Shown piece after piece: positions 45,793 through 54,700 of a DNA stretch of 64,000 nucleotides. The notes beneath the pieces were generated by a model. That model was not told the DNA's origin. It ran no database searches and saw only the letters and a program-made list of their open reading frames with translations. Source of the DNA: Pseudomonas reidholzensis (GTDB taxonomy: Bacteria > Pseudomonadota > Gammaproteobacteria > Pseudomonadales > Pseudomonadaceae); the NCBI RefSeq assembly GCF_900536025.1, contig NZ_UNOZ01000037.1, forward strand, positions 124,001-188,000, read 5' to 3'. Each line of letters starts with the position of its first letter. Positions within the stretch are counted from its first letter, which is position 1. The position numbers and the translations under genes were made by a program.

Positions 45793-45795
45793 GAC

Positions 45796-46647
45796 TCAGC
45801 GACCGCGAACTGCTTGTTCCAGCTCGGCGAAGCTTGGGCGATGCTTGGGATACAGCACTTTGCGCCCGAACTCGACGGCCAGCGAAGGCGGCATGCCAGA
45901 GGCAGAAGCAACCAGCGACGCCTTGATCGACTCGTACAGGTTGACCTCTTCCTTGGCGTCGTGCTCCAGGCACTTGGCCAGCGGGCCGAAGAAGCCGTAA
46001 GCGGCGAGAATACCGAAGAAGGTACCGACCAGTGCCGCACCCACGTGCTTGCCGATCGCCGCCTGGTCGCCTTCACCCAGCGAGGCCATGGTCACCACGA
46101 TACCCAGTACCGCCGCGACGATACCGAAGCCTGGCATGCCGTCGGCGATACCGTTGACCGCATGGGAAGGATGCTCCAGCTCCTCCTTCATGCTCAGCAG
46201 CTCCATGTCGAACAGGCCTTCGAGCTCGTGCGGCGCCATGTTGCCGGTGGACATGATGCGCAGGTAGTCGCAGATGAACGCAGTCATGCGCTCATCGCCC
46301 AGCACCGCCGGGTATTTTGCGAAGATCGGGCTGGCCGAGGCGTCTTCGATATCCGCCTCGATCGCCATCATGCCTTCGCGGCGGCTCTTGTTGAGGATCT
46401 CGTAGACCAGGCCCAGCACTTCCAGGTAGAAGGTGTGGGTGAAGCGCGAGCCGAACATCTTCAGCGACTTCTTGGCCACGTGCATGGTCATGTAGCCGGG
46501 GTTGGCCTGCAAGAACGCGCCAAAGGCTGCACCGCCGATGATGAGCACTTCGAACGGCTGGATCAGCGCCGCGATCTGGCCGTGGGAGAGCACGTAACCC
46601 GCGAGTACGCTCGCGAATACGACGATGATGCCGATAATTTTAGCCAT
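45796..46647 (-). CDS. motA: Flagellar motor stator protein MotA
   Basis: A 283-residue stator protein with four membrane segments (MAKIIGIIVVFASVLAGYVL first; two near 170-220) and a large cytoplasmic loop. The conserved RREGMMAIEADIED region of the loop contacts FliG, and GMPGFGIVAAVLGIVVTMAS is the family's third segment. It forms the H+-driven stator with MotB. Confidence 0.95.
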   Translation of the reverse strand: MAKIIGIIVVFASVLAGYVLSHGQIAALIQPFEVLIIGGAAFGAFLQANPGYMTMHVAKKSLKMFGSRFTHTFYLEVLGLVYEILNKSRREGMMAIEADIEDASASPIFAKYPAVLGDERMTAFICDYLRIMSTGNMAPHELEGLFDMELLSMKEELEHPSHAVNGIADGMPGFGIVAAVLGIVVTMASLGEGDQAAIGKHVGAALVGTFFGILAAYGFFGPLAKCLEHDAKEEVNLYESIKASLVASASGMPPSLAVEFGRKVLYPKHRPSFAELEQAVRGR

Positions 46648-46777
46648 AGGTTCAAAGCACTTGAAGTCGAGGTCAGGGTCGGGGACGGGAGCTTTAAAAC
46701 TCTTCTTCTACTTATCGGCAGAACTGCGCCAGACTATAGCCACTCTAAGCGAAAAGCCAGTTCGGACTGATGTCAAA

Positions 46778-48313
46778 ATGCCAATTGAAACCAAGGTACC
46801 AGGCCAGAACCCGCGCACACTCGAGGGTTGGATAAAGCTGCTGGATGGCGTCCGCCTACCGGTGCCCAAAGAGAGCCACGACCGTGTGCTGGCTGCGATC
46901 AATGACAATCGCCGGTCGTTGCGCGACATCGCCGAACTGATGCAAGACAGCCCGGCCCTGGTGCTCTCGGTGATGCGCGAGGCCAACCACCCGACCAACG
47001 CCAGCCAGGCCGAGCCCGCCGAAAGCCTGGAGATCGCCCTCAACCGCCTGGGCCTGGAACGCAGTGCGCAATTGCTGGCGCGCCTGCCGGCACTGCCCGG
47101 CGATGAGATCCCGCCGGTGCTGCGCCAGTTCGTGCTGATCAGCCAGCATGCCGCGCAGCAGGCCAGCGGCCTGTTCGCCAGCCGCCTGGCGCGGCTGTGG
47201 CAAGAGATTCACTGGGGCAGCCTACTGTTCCTGTCGCCGCTGTGGCCGTTGGCGCTGACCTACCCGAAGCTACTAGACAGCTGGGAGCTGCGGGTTATCC
47301 ACAAGGGCGACAACGCCGCCCAGGTCGAGCTCGAGCTGTTCGGCGTGCGCCTCATGGAGCTCTGCCAGGCCGTGGCCAGCCACTGGCGGTTGCCTGGCTG
47401 GGTGACCCAGGGCTATCGCCTGCTGACCACCGAGCGCGAGCTGCTGGCGCAGGTGTTCAACGTCGCCCGCGACCCCGACAGCCTCAGCCAGCAGCATCGC
47501 CTCGACGAAGAGCCCGGCCTGCGCCGCTGGTTCAACCAGCCGGCCAACACCGTGCTGCTGGCCAACGGCCTGGCGCTGTCGGCCCAGGTCGGCTGGGACA
47601 ACCCGCACCTGCTGCGCTGGCAACTGCTGACCGCGCTGTACCTGCAGACCACGCTCGACGACGTCCAGCAGCAGGTTCACCAGCAGGCCGCGGCCAGCGC
47701 CCGCCATCATGCCCGCGACGCGCTGTTCCACCCGGCCGAGGCGCTGATCTGGCCGTGGCACCAGCGTCGCCCGCACCCGGACATGCTCACCCCGCCGCCA
47801 CCGCCCGCCGAAGCGCTGGAGCGCTGGCGCACGCTGTGCGGCGCACTGCTGGCGCAGCCCAGCCCGTTCAGCAACGGCGTGCACCTCGCCACCCAGGCCT
47901 GCGACGCGCTGCTGGCCTGTGGCATGCAACGCGTCATGCTGCTGATGCATGACAAGGCCAACGACGTCCTGCGGGTGCAGCAAAGCGCCGGCCTGGCCAA
48001 GGAGGCCGCGGCACTGACCCTGCCCGTCGCGCAGAACAAACTGTTGCAGCGTTTGACAAGCCAGGCCGGCCAACTGCGCCTGACACCCGACAACCACGCG
48101 CAATTTGCCGCGCTGCTGCCCGCGCCGCTGCGCGCCGTGTGGCGTGGCGAGCACCTGTTGCTGCGCTCGCTGGCGGTCAATGGCCAGGTCGTGATGCTGA
48201 TGATCGCCGACCAGGGCGGCCGGCCGCTGGCCGATGTCGGCGTGCAGGCCTTTGGCAAGACCGCGCAGTGCGTGGAGCGTGCATTGGCCACCTTCGCCAC
48301 CCGCAATGCGTGA
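46778..48313 (+). CDS. HDOD-domain protein with C-terminal GAF-like region
   Basis: A 511-residue cytoplasmic protein. Residues about 15-215 fit an HDOD domain (PVPKESHDRVLAAINDNRRS, LMQDSPALVLSVMREAN), a metal-free HD relative found in signalling proteins. The middle region (about 220-360) is helical, and the last 130 residues (LLACGMQRVMLLMHD, LRVQQSAGLAKEA, ALLPAPLRAVWRGEHLL) look GAF-like. The start at 46778 (MPIETKVPG) is the most sensible; the frame is open 51 codons upstream over the motA promoter side. Divergent from motA, so a motility or surface-behaviour link is possible but unproven. Confidence 0.75.
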   Translation: MPIETKVPGQNPRTLEGWIKLLDGVRLPVPKESHDRVLAAINDNRRSLRDIAELMQDSPALVLSVMREANHPTNASQAEPAESLEIALNRLGLERSAQLLARLPALPGDEIPPVLRQFVLISQHAAQQASGLFASRLARLWQEIHWGSLLFLSPLWPLALTYPKLLDSWELRVIHKGDNAAQVELELFGVRLMELCQAVASHWRLPGWVTQGYRLLTTERELLAQVFNVARDPDSLSQQHRLDEEPGLRRWFNQPANTVLLANGLALSAQVGWDNPHLLRWQLLTALYLQTTLDDVQQQVHQQAAASARHHARDALFHPAEALIWPWHQRRPHPDMLTPPPPPAEALERWRTLCGALLAQPSPFSNGVHLATQACDALLACGMQRVMLLMHDKANDVLRVQQSAGLAKEAAALTLPVAQNKLLQRLTSQAGQLRLTPDNHAQFAALLPAPLRAVWRGEHLLLRSLAVNGQVVMLMIADQGGRPLADVGVQAFGKTAQCVERALATFATRNA

Positions 48314-48360
48314 GCCTTGGGCTACAATCGCCCTCTTGTCCTGCCCCCTGGAGACTGTGG

Positions 48361-49170
48361 ATGACTGACTTTTCCGGCTTGCCGCTGGTGATCGAACCGG
48401 CCGAGCTGTTGCCGCGCCTGGATTCGCCACAGCTGATCCTGGTCGATCTGACCAGTGCCAACCGTTATGGCAGCGGGCACATCCCCGGCGCGCGCTTCGT
48501 CGAACCCAAGCGCACCCAGCTAGGCCAGCCGCCGGCGCCCGGCCTGTTGCCGGCCCGCGCCGACCTGGAAAAACTGTTCGGCGAGCTCGGCCACCGTGCC
48601 GACGCGGTGTATGTGGTCTACGACGATGAAGGCGGCGGCTGGGCCGGGCGTTTCATCTGGCTGCTCGATGTCATCGGCCATTCGCAGTACCACTACCTCA
48701 ATGGCGGCATCCAGGCGTGGCCGGCAGACAAGCTCTCGACCGAGGTGCCAGCCAGTGCTGGCGGCCCGGTGCAGCTGACCCTGCATGCCGAGCCCACGGC
48801 CACTCGCGAGTACCTGCAAAGCCGCCTCGGCGCCGCTGACCTGGCCATCTGGGACGCCCGCGCGCCGGGCGAATACCGCGGCGAAAAGGTCCTGGCGGCC
48901 AAGGGCGGGCACATCCCGGGCGCGATCAACTTCGAATGGACCGCCGGCATGGACTTGAATGACCACCTGCGCATCCGCAAGGACATGGCGCAGGTCCTCA
49001 CCGGCCTGGGCATCACGCCGGACAAGGAAGTGATCACCCACTGCCAGACCCACCACCGCTCCGGCTTCACCTACCTGGTGGCAAAATCCCTCGGCTACCC
49101 ACGGGTCAAGGCGTACGCCGGCTCCTGGGGTGAATGGGGCAACCACCCGGACACGCCTGTAGACGTTTAA
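48361..49170 (+). CDS. Tandem-domain rhodanese-like sulfurtransferase
   Basis: A 269-residue protein of two rhodanese domains. The N-terminal copy (about 10-125) lacks a catalytic cysteine at its loop (VVYDDEGGGWAGR). The C-terminal copy carries the active cysteine Cys228 in HCQTHHRSG. A CxxxxR[ST]G loop of this type is usual for thiosulfate-type rhodaneses. It precedes psd by 9 bp and is probably co-transcribed with it, an arrangement common in pseudomonads. Confidence 0.88.
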   Translation: MTDFSGLPLVIEPAELLPRLDSPQLILVDLTSANRYGSGHIPGARFVEPKRTQLGQPPAPGLLPARADLEKLFGELGHRADAVYVVYDDEGGGWAGRFIWLLDVIGHSQYHYLNGGIQAWPADKLSTEVPASAGGPVQLTLHAEPTATREYLQSRLGAADLAIWDARAPGEYRGEKVLAAKGGHIPGAINFEWTAGMDLNDHLRIRKDMAQVLTGLGITPDKEVITHCQTHHRSGFTYLVAKSLGYPRVKAYAGSWGEWGNHPDTPVDV

Positions 49171-49179
49171 GGAAACCCA

Positions 49180-50043
49180 ATGAAATCCCGCTTGTTCATC
49201 ATCAGCCAGTACCTGCTGCCGCACCACCTGCTGTCGCGGTTGGCCGGCTGCGTCGCCGAGTGCCGTGCGCGCTGGTTCAAGAATGCCTTCACCGCCTGGT
49301 TCGCCAAGCGCTACCAGGTCAACATGAGCGAGGCGCTGGTCGAAGACCTCAGTGCCTACGAGCATTTCAACGCCTTCTTCACCCGCGCCCTGAAGCCGGG
49401 CGCGCGCCCGCTGGATGAAACCCCGGGTGCCATCCTCTGCCCGGCCGACGGCGCAGTGAGCCAGCTCGGCCCGATCGAGCACGGCCGCATCTTCCAGGCC
49501 AAGGGCCACGGCTACAGCGCGCTGGAGCTGCTGGGCGGCGACCCGGCGCTGGCCGCGCCGTTCATGGGCGGCGAGTTCGCCACCATCTACCTGTCGCCAA
49601 AGGACTACCACCGCGTGCACATGCCGCTGGCCGGCACCCTGCGCGAGATGGTCTATGTGCCGGGCAAGCTGTTCTCGGTGAACCAGACCACGGCGGAAAA
49701 CGTGCCGGAGCTGTTCGCGCGCAACGAGCGCGTGGTGTGCCTGTTCGATACCGAGCGCGGGCCAATGGCGGTGGTGTTGGTTGGCGCGATGATCGTGGCA
49801 TCTATCGAGACCGTCTGGGCTGGGCTGGTGACGCCGCCCAAGCGTGAGCTGAAGACCTTCCGCTACGACGACGCGAGCCGTGCGCCGATCCATCTGGAGA
49901 AGGGTGCCGAGCTGGGCCGCTTCAAGCTGGGCTCGACGGCGATCGTGCTGTTCGGGCCGGAGCAGGTCAAGTGGGCACAGAACCTCGGTGCGGGTTCGGC
50001 GGTGCGCATGGGTGAGCTGCTGGCGGTGCCTGAGCAGGCGTGA
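49180..50043 (+). CDS. psd: Phosphatidylserine decarboxylase proenzyme
   Basis: A 287-residue membrane-associated PLP-independent (pyruvoyl) enzyme that makes phosphatidylethanolamine. The self-cleavage motif LGST (residues 250-253) is intact, giving a beta chain and a 36-residue alpha chain that starts with the pyruvoyl group from Ser252. CPADGAVSQ, YLSPKDYHRVHMP and FSVN are conserved blocks. Normal length. Confidence 0.97.
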   Translation: MKSRLFIISQYLLPHHLLSRLAGCVAECRARWFKNAFTAWFAKRYQVNMSEALVEDLSAYEHFNAFFTRALKPGARPLDETPGAILCPADGAVSQLGPIEHGRIFQAKGHGYSALELLGGDPALAAPFMGGEFATIYLSPKDYHRVHMPLAGTLREMVYVPGKLFSVNQTTAENVPELFARNERVVCLFDTERGPMAVVLVGAMIVASIETVWAGLVTPPKRELKTFRYDDASRAPIHLEKGAELGRFKLGSTAIVLFGPEQVKWAQNLGAGSAVRMGELLAVPEQA

Positions 50044-50055
50044 CACCCGGGTAAT

Positions 50056-50097
50056 CAAAAAGGCCCTGCATGACGCGAGTCATGCAGGGCCTTTTTG
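50056..50097. terminator. Bidirectional rho-independent terminator between psd and serB
   Basis: Stem AAAAAGGCCCTGCATGAC / GTCATGCAGGGCCTTTTT with a GCGA loop, giving a T tract on both strands between convergent genes. Confidence 0.92.
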
Positions 50098-50135
50098 TTT
50101 GCGGGCACCGTCTCAGGCCCCTGGCCAGATACCGA

Positions 50136-51350
50136 TCAGCTGCGAGCGTCGCGGTCGCGCACGCCCAGCAGGTACAGCACGCCATCCAGCCCCAAGGTCG
50201 AGATCGCCTGCTTGGCCGACTGGCGAACCAACGGCTTGGCCCGGAACGCCACACCCAACCCGGCCAACGACAACATCGGCAGGTCGTTGGCGCCATCCCC
50301 CACGGCGATGGTCTGTGCCAGCTGCAAGCCTTCCTTGTTCGCCAGCTCCTGCAGCAGGTCAGCCTTGCGCTGGGCATCGACGACCGGTTCGATGGCAACG
50401 CCAGTGACCTTGCCGTCGACCACTTCCAGCTCGTTGGCAAACACGTAGTCGATACCCAGGCGCGCCTGTACCTGCTTGGCGAAGTAGGTGAAGCCGCCCG
50501 ACAGGATCGCGGTCTTGTAACCCAGGCGCTTGAGCTCGGCGAACAGGTTCTCGGCACCTTCGGTCAGGCGCAGCGAAGCGCCAATCTGGTCCAGCACCGC
50601 GACGTCCAGGCCCTTGAGCAGCGCCATGCGCTCCTTGAAGCTGGCGCGGAAGTCGAGCTCGCCGCGCATCGCCCGCTCGGTGATCGCCGACACCTGCTCG
50701 CCGACACCCGCAGCCTTGGCCAGCTCATCGATGACCTCGGCCTCGATCAGCGTCGAGTCCATGTCGAACACCGCCAGACGGCGGTTACGGCGGAACAGGT
50801 CGTCTTTCTGGAAGGCGATGTCGACCGCCAGTGCCTCAGACAGCGCGAAGAAGTCGGCGCGCATCGCCTGGGCGTCGCTCGGCTCTCCCCGTACGGAAAT
50901 TTCCAGGCAGGCCTTGCCGTGCTCGCTCGGCGCATTCAGCGCGACCCGTGCCGACAGGCGCTCGATGCGTTCGATGGTCAGGCCGTACTGGCTGATCACT
51001 GCACTGACCCGCTGCAACTGCTCGGGGGTGACCTTGCGGCTCAACAGCGTCACGATTTGACGCGCTTCGCCCTGACTGTCGGCCCACTGCTGGTAATCGG
51101 CTTCGGAGATCGGCGTGTAACGCGCCTGCAGGTTCAGTTCGTGAGCCTTGGCCTGCACGCTCTGCAGCAGCTGGGTGGCCACTTCGTTGTCTGGAATATC
51201 GACCAGAATGCCGAACGACAAGGTGCCGTGCATCACCGCCAGGCCGATGTCGAGGATGTTCACACCGCCCTGGAGCAGGACGCCGGTGATGGCCGCAGTG
51301 AGACCGGGACGGTCCTCACCGGTGATGTTGATCAGGACGATTTCGCGCAA
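50136..51350 (-). CDS. serB: Phosphoserine phosphatase SerB
   Basis: A 404-residue two-part enzyme. An N-terminal regulatory region has two ACT-like domains (MREIVLINITGEDRPGLTAA...; second around 95-180). A HAD phosphatase domain follows with the nucleophile motif FDMDST (Asp196, Asp198) and the later ILSGGF and GDGANDLPML motifs. It catalyses the last step of serine synthesis. The ACT extension is usual in pseudomonad SerB and suggests amino acid control. Confidence 0.95.
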   Translation of the reverse strand: MREIVLINITGEDRPGLTAAITGVLLQGGVNILDIGLAVMHGTLSFGILVDIPDNEVATQLLQSVQAKAHELNLQARYTPISEADYQQWADSQGEARQIVTLLSRKVTPEQLQRVSAVISQYGLTIERIERLSARVALNAPSEHGKACLEISVRGEPSDAQAMRADFFALSEALAVDIAFQKDDLFRRNRRLAVFDMDSTLIEAEVIDELAKAAGVGEQVSAITERAMRGELDFRASFKERMALLKGLDVAVLDQIGASLRLTEGAENLFAELKRLGYKTAILSGGFTYFAKQVQARLGIDYVFANELEVVDGKVTGVAIEPVVDAQRKADLLQELANKEGLQLAQTIAVGDGANDLPMLSLAGLGVAFRAKPLVRQSAKQAISTLGLDGVLYLLGVRDRDARS

Positions 51351-51485
51351 GACCGGGCTCCGATTTCGATGAAAAATGCGTATTCTACCGACTTTCAGTG
51401 ACTATCGGGCGCCGCTTACACTTTGCCGACAAATGCCGGGTCGCTATACTGCGCAGCACTTTCTCGCCATAAAGAGCCGCGCTCT

Positions 51486-52949
51486 GTGAACCGGCCCACG
51501 CCAGTCAAATCCGATAATTTCTTCCTGATGCTCTTCCATGCCCTGCGCCAGCGTCGCGTACCCCTGGCATTGCGCATCGCCAGCACCAACATTTTCCTGG
51601 TGGCCATGGCGCTGGTGATCTACGCCTGCGTGATGGGGTTGCAGTTCAAGCAGGCCATGCACGAGCAGGCGGACGCCTTGGGCCAGAGTCTGACCATCCA
51701 GACCGCGACCTCGGCCACCGAACTGCTGGTGTCCAACGACATCCTCAGCCTCAATGTGCTGCTCGGCAACCTGGTGAAGAACCCGTTGGTGGCCCATGCG
51801 GCGATCTACAGTGTCGACAACCGGATCCTCGCCGAGGCCGGCCAGCGCCCGAAAAACAGCCTGTTGGGCGAAGCCGAAGGCCTCTACCAGACCAAGATCA
51901 CCTTCCAGGACGTGACCGCCGGGCAACTGCGCATCAGCCTGGACATGAGCCAGTTCCAGCAGCCCATGCTGATCAGCCTGCAAAGCATGGGCATCCTCGC
52001 CGCGATCCTGCTGGTGCTGGCCTTGACCCTCAGCCTGCGCCTGGGCCGCTATATCTCTACGCCTCTGCTGCAACTGCGGGTCTGGCTGCGTGATCCGCAC
52101 CCGTACACCCCAGGCATCGACCGCCAGGACGAAATCGGCGACCTCGCCCGCCAGCTGCACGCGCGCCTGGCGCCACCGCCGCCGCCTGAGCCCGAGGAAG
52201 AAGAAGAGGACTACGAAGACGGCTTCGATGACGTGCACGACGCACCGCTCGCCGCCAAGGCTGCGCCACGGGCCAAGGTCGTCGCGCAACAGGACGACGA
52301 GGACGATGATGCCTTCGCCGGGCTGATGGACAGCGAAGAAACCACCGCCAAGCCCGCCCCAGCGACCTCCAACGAGCCGCAGTACAGCGCGGTCCTGGCC
52401 GTTCAGCTGGGCTCGCAGGAGCAACTGCGGCGCCTGCCGCGCACGCGCCTGACCGAGCTGCTGGAGCGCTACCGTGATTGCCTGGAGCAAGCGGCCTCGC
52501 TGTACGAGGGCGAGACCTTCACGCTCAACGACGGCAGTACCCTGCTGCTGTTCCACAGCCGCGACAGTGGTGAGGACTACCTGACCAACGCCATCTGCTG
52601 CGGCGAGCTGTTGCGCGCCTTGGGCCATGCCCTGCAGATCGAGGTGGCCGACAGCGGCATCACCCTGCAACTGCAACTGGGCCTGACCCTGGGGGACGAC
52701 CTGCAAGGGTTGGAACAGGTCGACCTGCTGATGGCCGAGAAGGCCCAGGATGCCCTGGCGCTGTCACAGCACAGCCGCAACCTGCTGCTGGTCGAGCGGC
52801 AGATCACCGACGATGCGCTGGTGCGCCAGCGTGCGCGCATTCGGCCGATTGCCAGCCCTGAAGGCGCGTGCTGCGTGGAGCGCTTGATGGAGCCTTATCC
52901 GTCGATGCTGGAGCGGCAGTTGGCGCGGATGCACGAGCGCCGGGCCTGA
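51486..52949 (+). CDS. AhpA/Smp (YtjB)-like membrane protein
   Basis: A 487-residue protein with two membrane helices (about 28-48 and 158-180) flanking a periplasmic domain of about 110 residues. HAMP-like sequence follows (TPLLQLRVWLRD...RQDEIGDLARQL). Next come a strongly acidic linker (EPEEEEEDYEDGFDDVHD) and a C-terminal cytoplasmic domain of about 180 residues. Divergent placement from serB is the same as for E. coli ytjB/smp, which supports orthology; the biochemical role is unknown. The GTG at 51486 gives VNRPTPVKSDNFF and is the likely start; an in-frame ATG at 51423 would add 21 residues. Confidence 0.82.
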   Translation: MNRPTPVKSDNFFLMLFHALRQRRVPLALRIASTNIFLVAMALVIYACVMGLQFKQAMHEQADALGQSLTIQTATSATELLVSNDILSLNVLLGNLVKNPLVAHAAIYSVDNRILAEAGQRPKNSLLGEAEGLYQTKITFQDVTAGQLRISLDMSQFQQPMLISLQSMGILAAILLVLALTLSLRLGRYISTPLLQLRVWLRDPHPYTPGIDRQDEIGDLARQLHARLAPPPPPEPEEEEEDYEDGFDDVHDAPLAAKAAPRAKVVAQQDDEDDDAFAGLMDSEETTAKPAPATSNEPQYSAVLAVQLGSQEQLRRLPRTRLTELLERYRDCLEQAASLYEGETFTLNDGSTLLLFHSRDSGEDYLTNAICCGELLRALGHALQIEVADSGITLQLQLGLTLGDDLQGLEQVDLLMAEKAQDALALSQHSRNLLLVERQITDDALVRQRARIRPIASPEGACCVERLMEPYPSMLERQLARMHERRA

Positions 52950-52986
52950 CACAGCCTTGAGTGCCCCCGGCACTCTTCAGCAGCCA

Positions 52987-53018
52987 CAAAAAAGCCCGCA
53001 TCGCTGCGGGCTTTTTTG
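52987..53018 (+). terminator. Rho-independent terminator after the AhpA-like gene
   Basis: AAAAAAGCCCGCA / TGCGGGCTTTTTT with a 4-base loop, 38 bp after the stop. The symmetric A/T tracts make it work in both directions. Confidence 0.92.
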
Positions 53019-53081
53019 TTCTTCCGCATGCGCTTGCGCTTGCCGATTGGGGGCTTATCCGTTCGATGTAGCGGCGCTTAT

Positions 53082-53303
53082 GGCCCCTTCCGCCCTTACG
53101 GCGGGTCACTTTTTTTCTTGGAAAAAAGTAACCAAAAACCGCCGGCTCCCACATACGGCCCTCCGCTGCGCTACGGGTTCCCTCACTCCGGTCTTGCTCC
53201 CGCGTGGACCGGGCTGTACGGGCCTTCCTGGCCCGCAGCCCTTGCCGGCCTTCCTGGCCGTCACCCCGCTCCGCAAGACCTCCGTTCGGCCTCCTGAGGT
53301 CGC
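53082..53303. repeat. Left arm of a long intergenic inverted repeat
   Basis: Runs from GGCCCCTTCCGCCCTTACGG to CTCCTGAGGTCGC. It matches the reverse complement of 53580-53731: the first 60 bp are identical, the rest differs at a few bases. It also carries about 70 extra bp (53205-53276) that contain two ggccttcctgg motifs. Confidence 0.9.
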
Positions 53304-53365
53304 CAAGTTACGGGCGGCGTCTGGGCTGGCGTTATCTTCGATAGTGGCAATGGTGGAGGAAGCTT

Positions 53366-53460
53366 GGCCTCTTCGCGGGTAAACCCGCTCCCACAGGGAC
53401 CGCGGTGGCCTTACGGTCAGCAGAGAACCTGTGGGAGCGGGTTTACCCGCGAAGAGGCCG
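53366..53460. repeat. REP inverted pair inside the long inverted repeat
   Basis: Halves cttcgcgggtaaacccgctc... at 53368-53397 and its inverse ending at 53460. Confidence 0.9.
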
Positions 53461-53579
53461 GAACTGCCAATGCAAATTCTGGCGCTGACGCGCCATACCG
53501 CCCTTATAAACAAGCGAGAGCGAAGCGATTCGCCAGCCGTTGCCCTGGCCTTTGATCTGGCTTGTGATCTTGATCTACT

Positions 53580-53731
53580 GCGACTTCAGGAGGCCGAACG
53601 GAGGTCCTCGCGGGAGCAAGACCGGAGTGAGGGAACCCGTAGCGCAGCGAAGGGCCGGATGTAGGAGCAAGCGGTTTTTGGTTACTTTTTTCCAAGAAAA
53701 AAAGTGACCCGCCGTAAGGGCGGAAGGGGCC
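53580..53731. repeat. Right arm of the long intergenic inverted repeat
   Basis: 152 bp ending CGGAAGGGGCC, inverted relative to 53082-53303 and lacking the extra 70 bp. Confidence 0.9.
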
Positions 53732-53815
53732 AGCAGCAGCCCCCCATCAACCGGATAAGCTCGCTAATCGAAACGCGCCACCAGCGGCTGAAGAACCTTT
53801 ATTGTGTCTGGAGGC

Positions 53816-54526
53816 TCAGAACCTGAACACTTCCATATCGGTACGGATCGGCGAAGCCATCGGGATCTTCGACTTCTCCGGCGCCTTCTTCACCTGAACC
53901 GGCGCAGCCGGCTTTTTCGGTGCCTCTTCAGCCAGCGCAGGCTGGTTGGCCAGCGGCTTGACCGCGCTGCTCAACTGCTCTGCCAGCTTCTGCAGCAACT
54001 GCCCCTGCGCCTGCACCTGGGCAGACTCGCTGCCTTCATGCTGCTGCTCGAGGTGCACGATACGGTTGTCACGCACGTTGCCGCGGCGATCGAGCAGGCG
54101 CCACTGGGCGTCAAGGATCGCCGGCTGGTTCTTGCCGGAATCAAGCCGGGTGATCGACAGCAGCACCTGCACGTCGGGGGCAAAGCCGCTGCTGGCCGGG
54201 GCCAGGACAACACGCTGGCTGTCCAGGCGCCAGGCGAGCTGACGCACCAGCAGCTGGTCGATATCCGACGAAAGGCTGCCGGCCCAACGACCGTTGATCG
54301 CCGACGTCAGGCTGCCATCAGCCTGACGCTGCAGGAACGTTTCGCGCTGCAGGTAGTCGGCAACCGATACCGGGCCGAGCACCACAGCCATGCCCGCGCT
54401 CTGCGAAGGCTGGCCAGGATCACCGCTGTCCAGCTGATACAGGGCAACCGGCTGGTGCATGCTGCACCCGCTCAGGCCCAGCAAGCCAGTCATCAACAGC
54501 GCAAATGGAAGGCGCAGAAGTTTCAT
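53816..54526 (-). CDS. PqiC-like (YmbA family) outer-membrane lipoprotein
   Basis: A 236-residue lipoprotein with signal peptide and lipobox LSGC (Cys about residue 21), followed by YQLDSGDPGQ and the PVSVADYLQRETFL...DIDQLLVRQLAWRL pattern of the ABC-type auxiliary lipoprotein family. This family includes PqiC, partner of MCE-domain PqiB in lipid transport. The C-terminal 50 residues are Pro/Lys-rich. No pqiA or pqiB genes are adjacent. The ATG at 54526 is at good distance from GGATGGG; the neighbouring ATG (54529) is too near. Confidence 0.72.
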   Translation of the reverse strand: MKLLRLPFALLMTGLLGLSGCSMHQPVALYQLDSGDPGQPSQSAGMAVVLGPVSVADYLQRETFLQRQADGSLTSAINGRWAGSLSSDIDQLLVRQLAWRLDSQRVVLAPASSGFAPDVQVLLSITRLDSGKNQPAILDAQWRLLDRRGNVRDNRIVHLEQQHEGSESAQVQAQGQLLQKLAEQLSSAVKPLANQPALAEEAPKKPAAPVQVKKAPEKSKIPMASPIRTDMEVFRF

Positions 54527-54700
54527 CATCCCATCCAGGCGGCCGCCACTCGGCACACCGCAGTGATACATATGTAGAGTCTTCTGGGCGCTCAGCCACG
54601 CTGGCGCCACAGGGGCACTATCATCCGCGAAATAGCCGTCCGACTCCAGTGTTTCCGCCGGTAACAGCGCTGAAATTGCCGTTTCAGACGATTCGCGCGG

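Larger units (their letters stand above)
52950..53815. other. Gene-free region (866 bp): terminator, long inverted repeat, REP pair
   Basis: No credible gene is seen. It holds a terminator, the two arms of a long inverted repeat and, between them, a REP pair; these are listed separately. Short open frames here lack ribosome sites and run through the repeats. Confidence 0.7.

Noticed and set aside
53090..53720. Insertion sequence between the inverted repeats
   Set aside because: No transposase frame fits between the arms; the interior is a REP pair and non-coding DNA.
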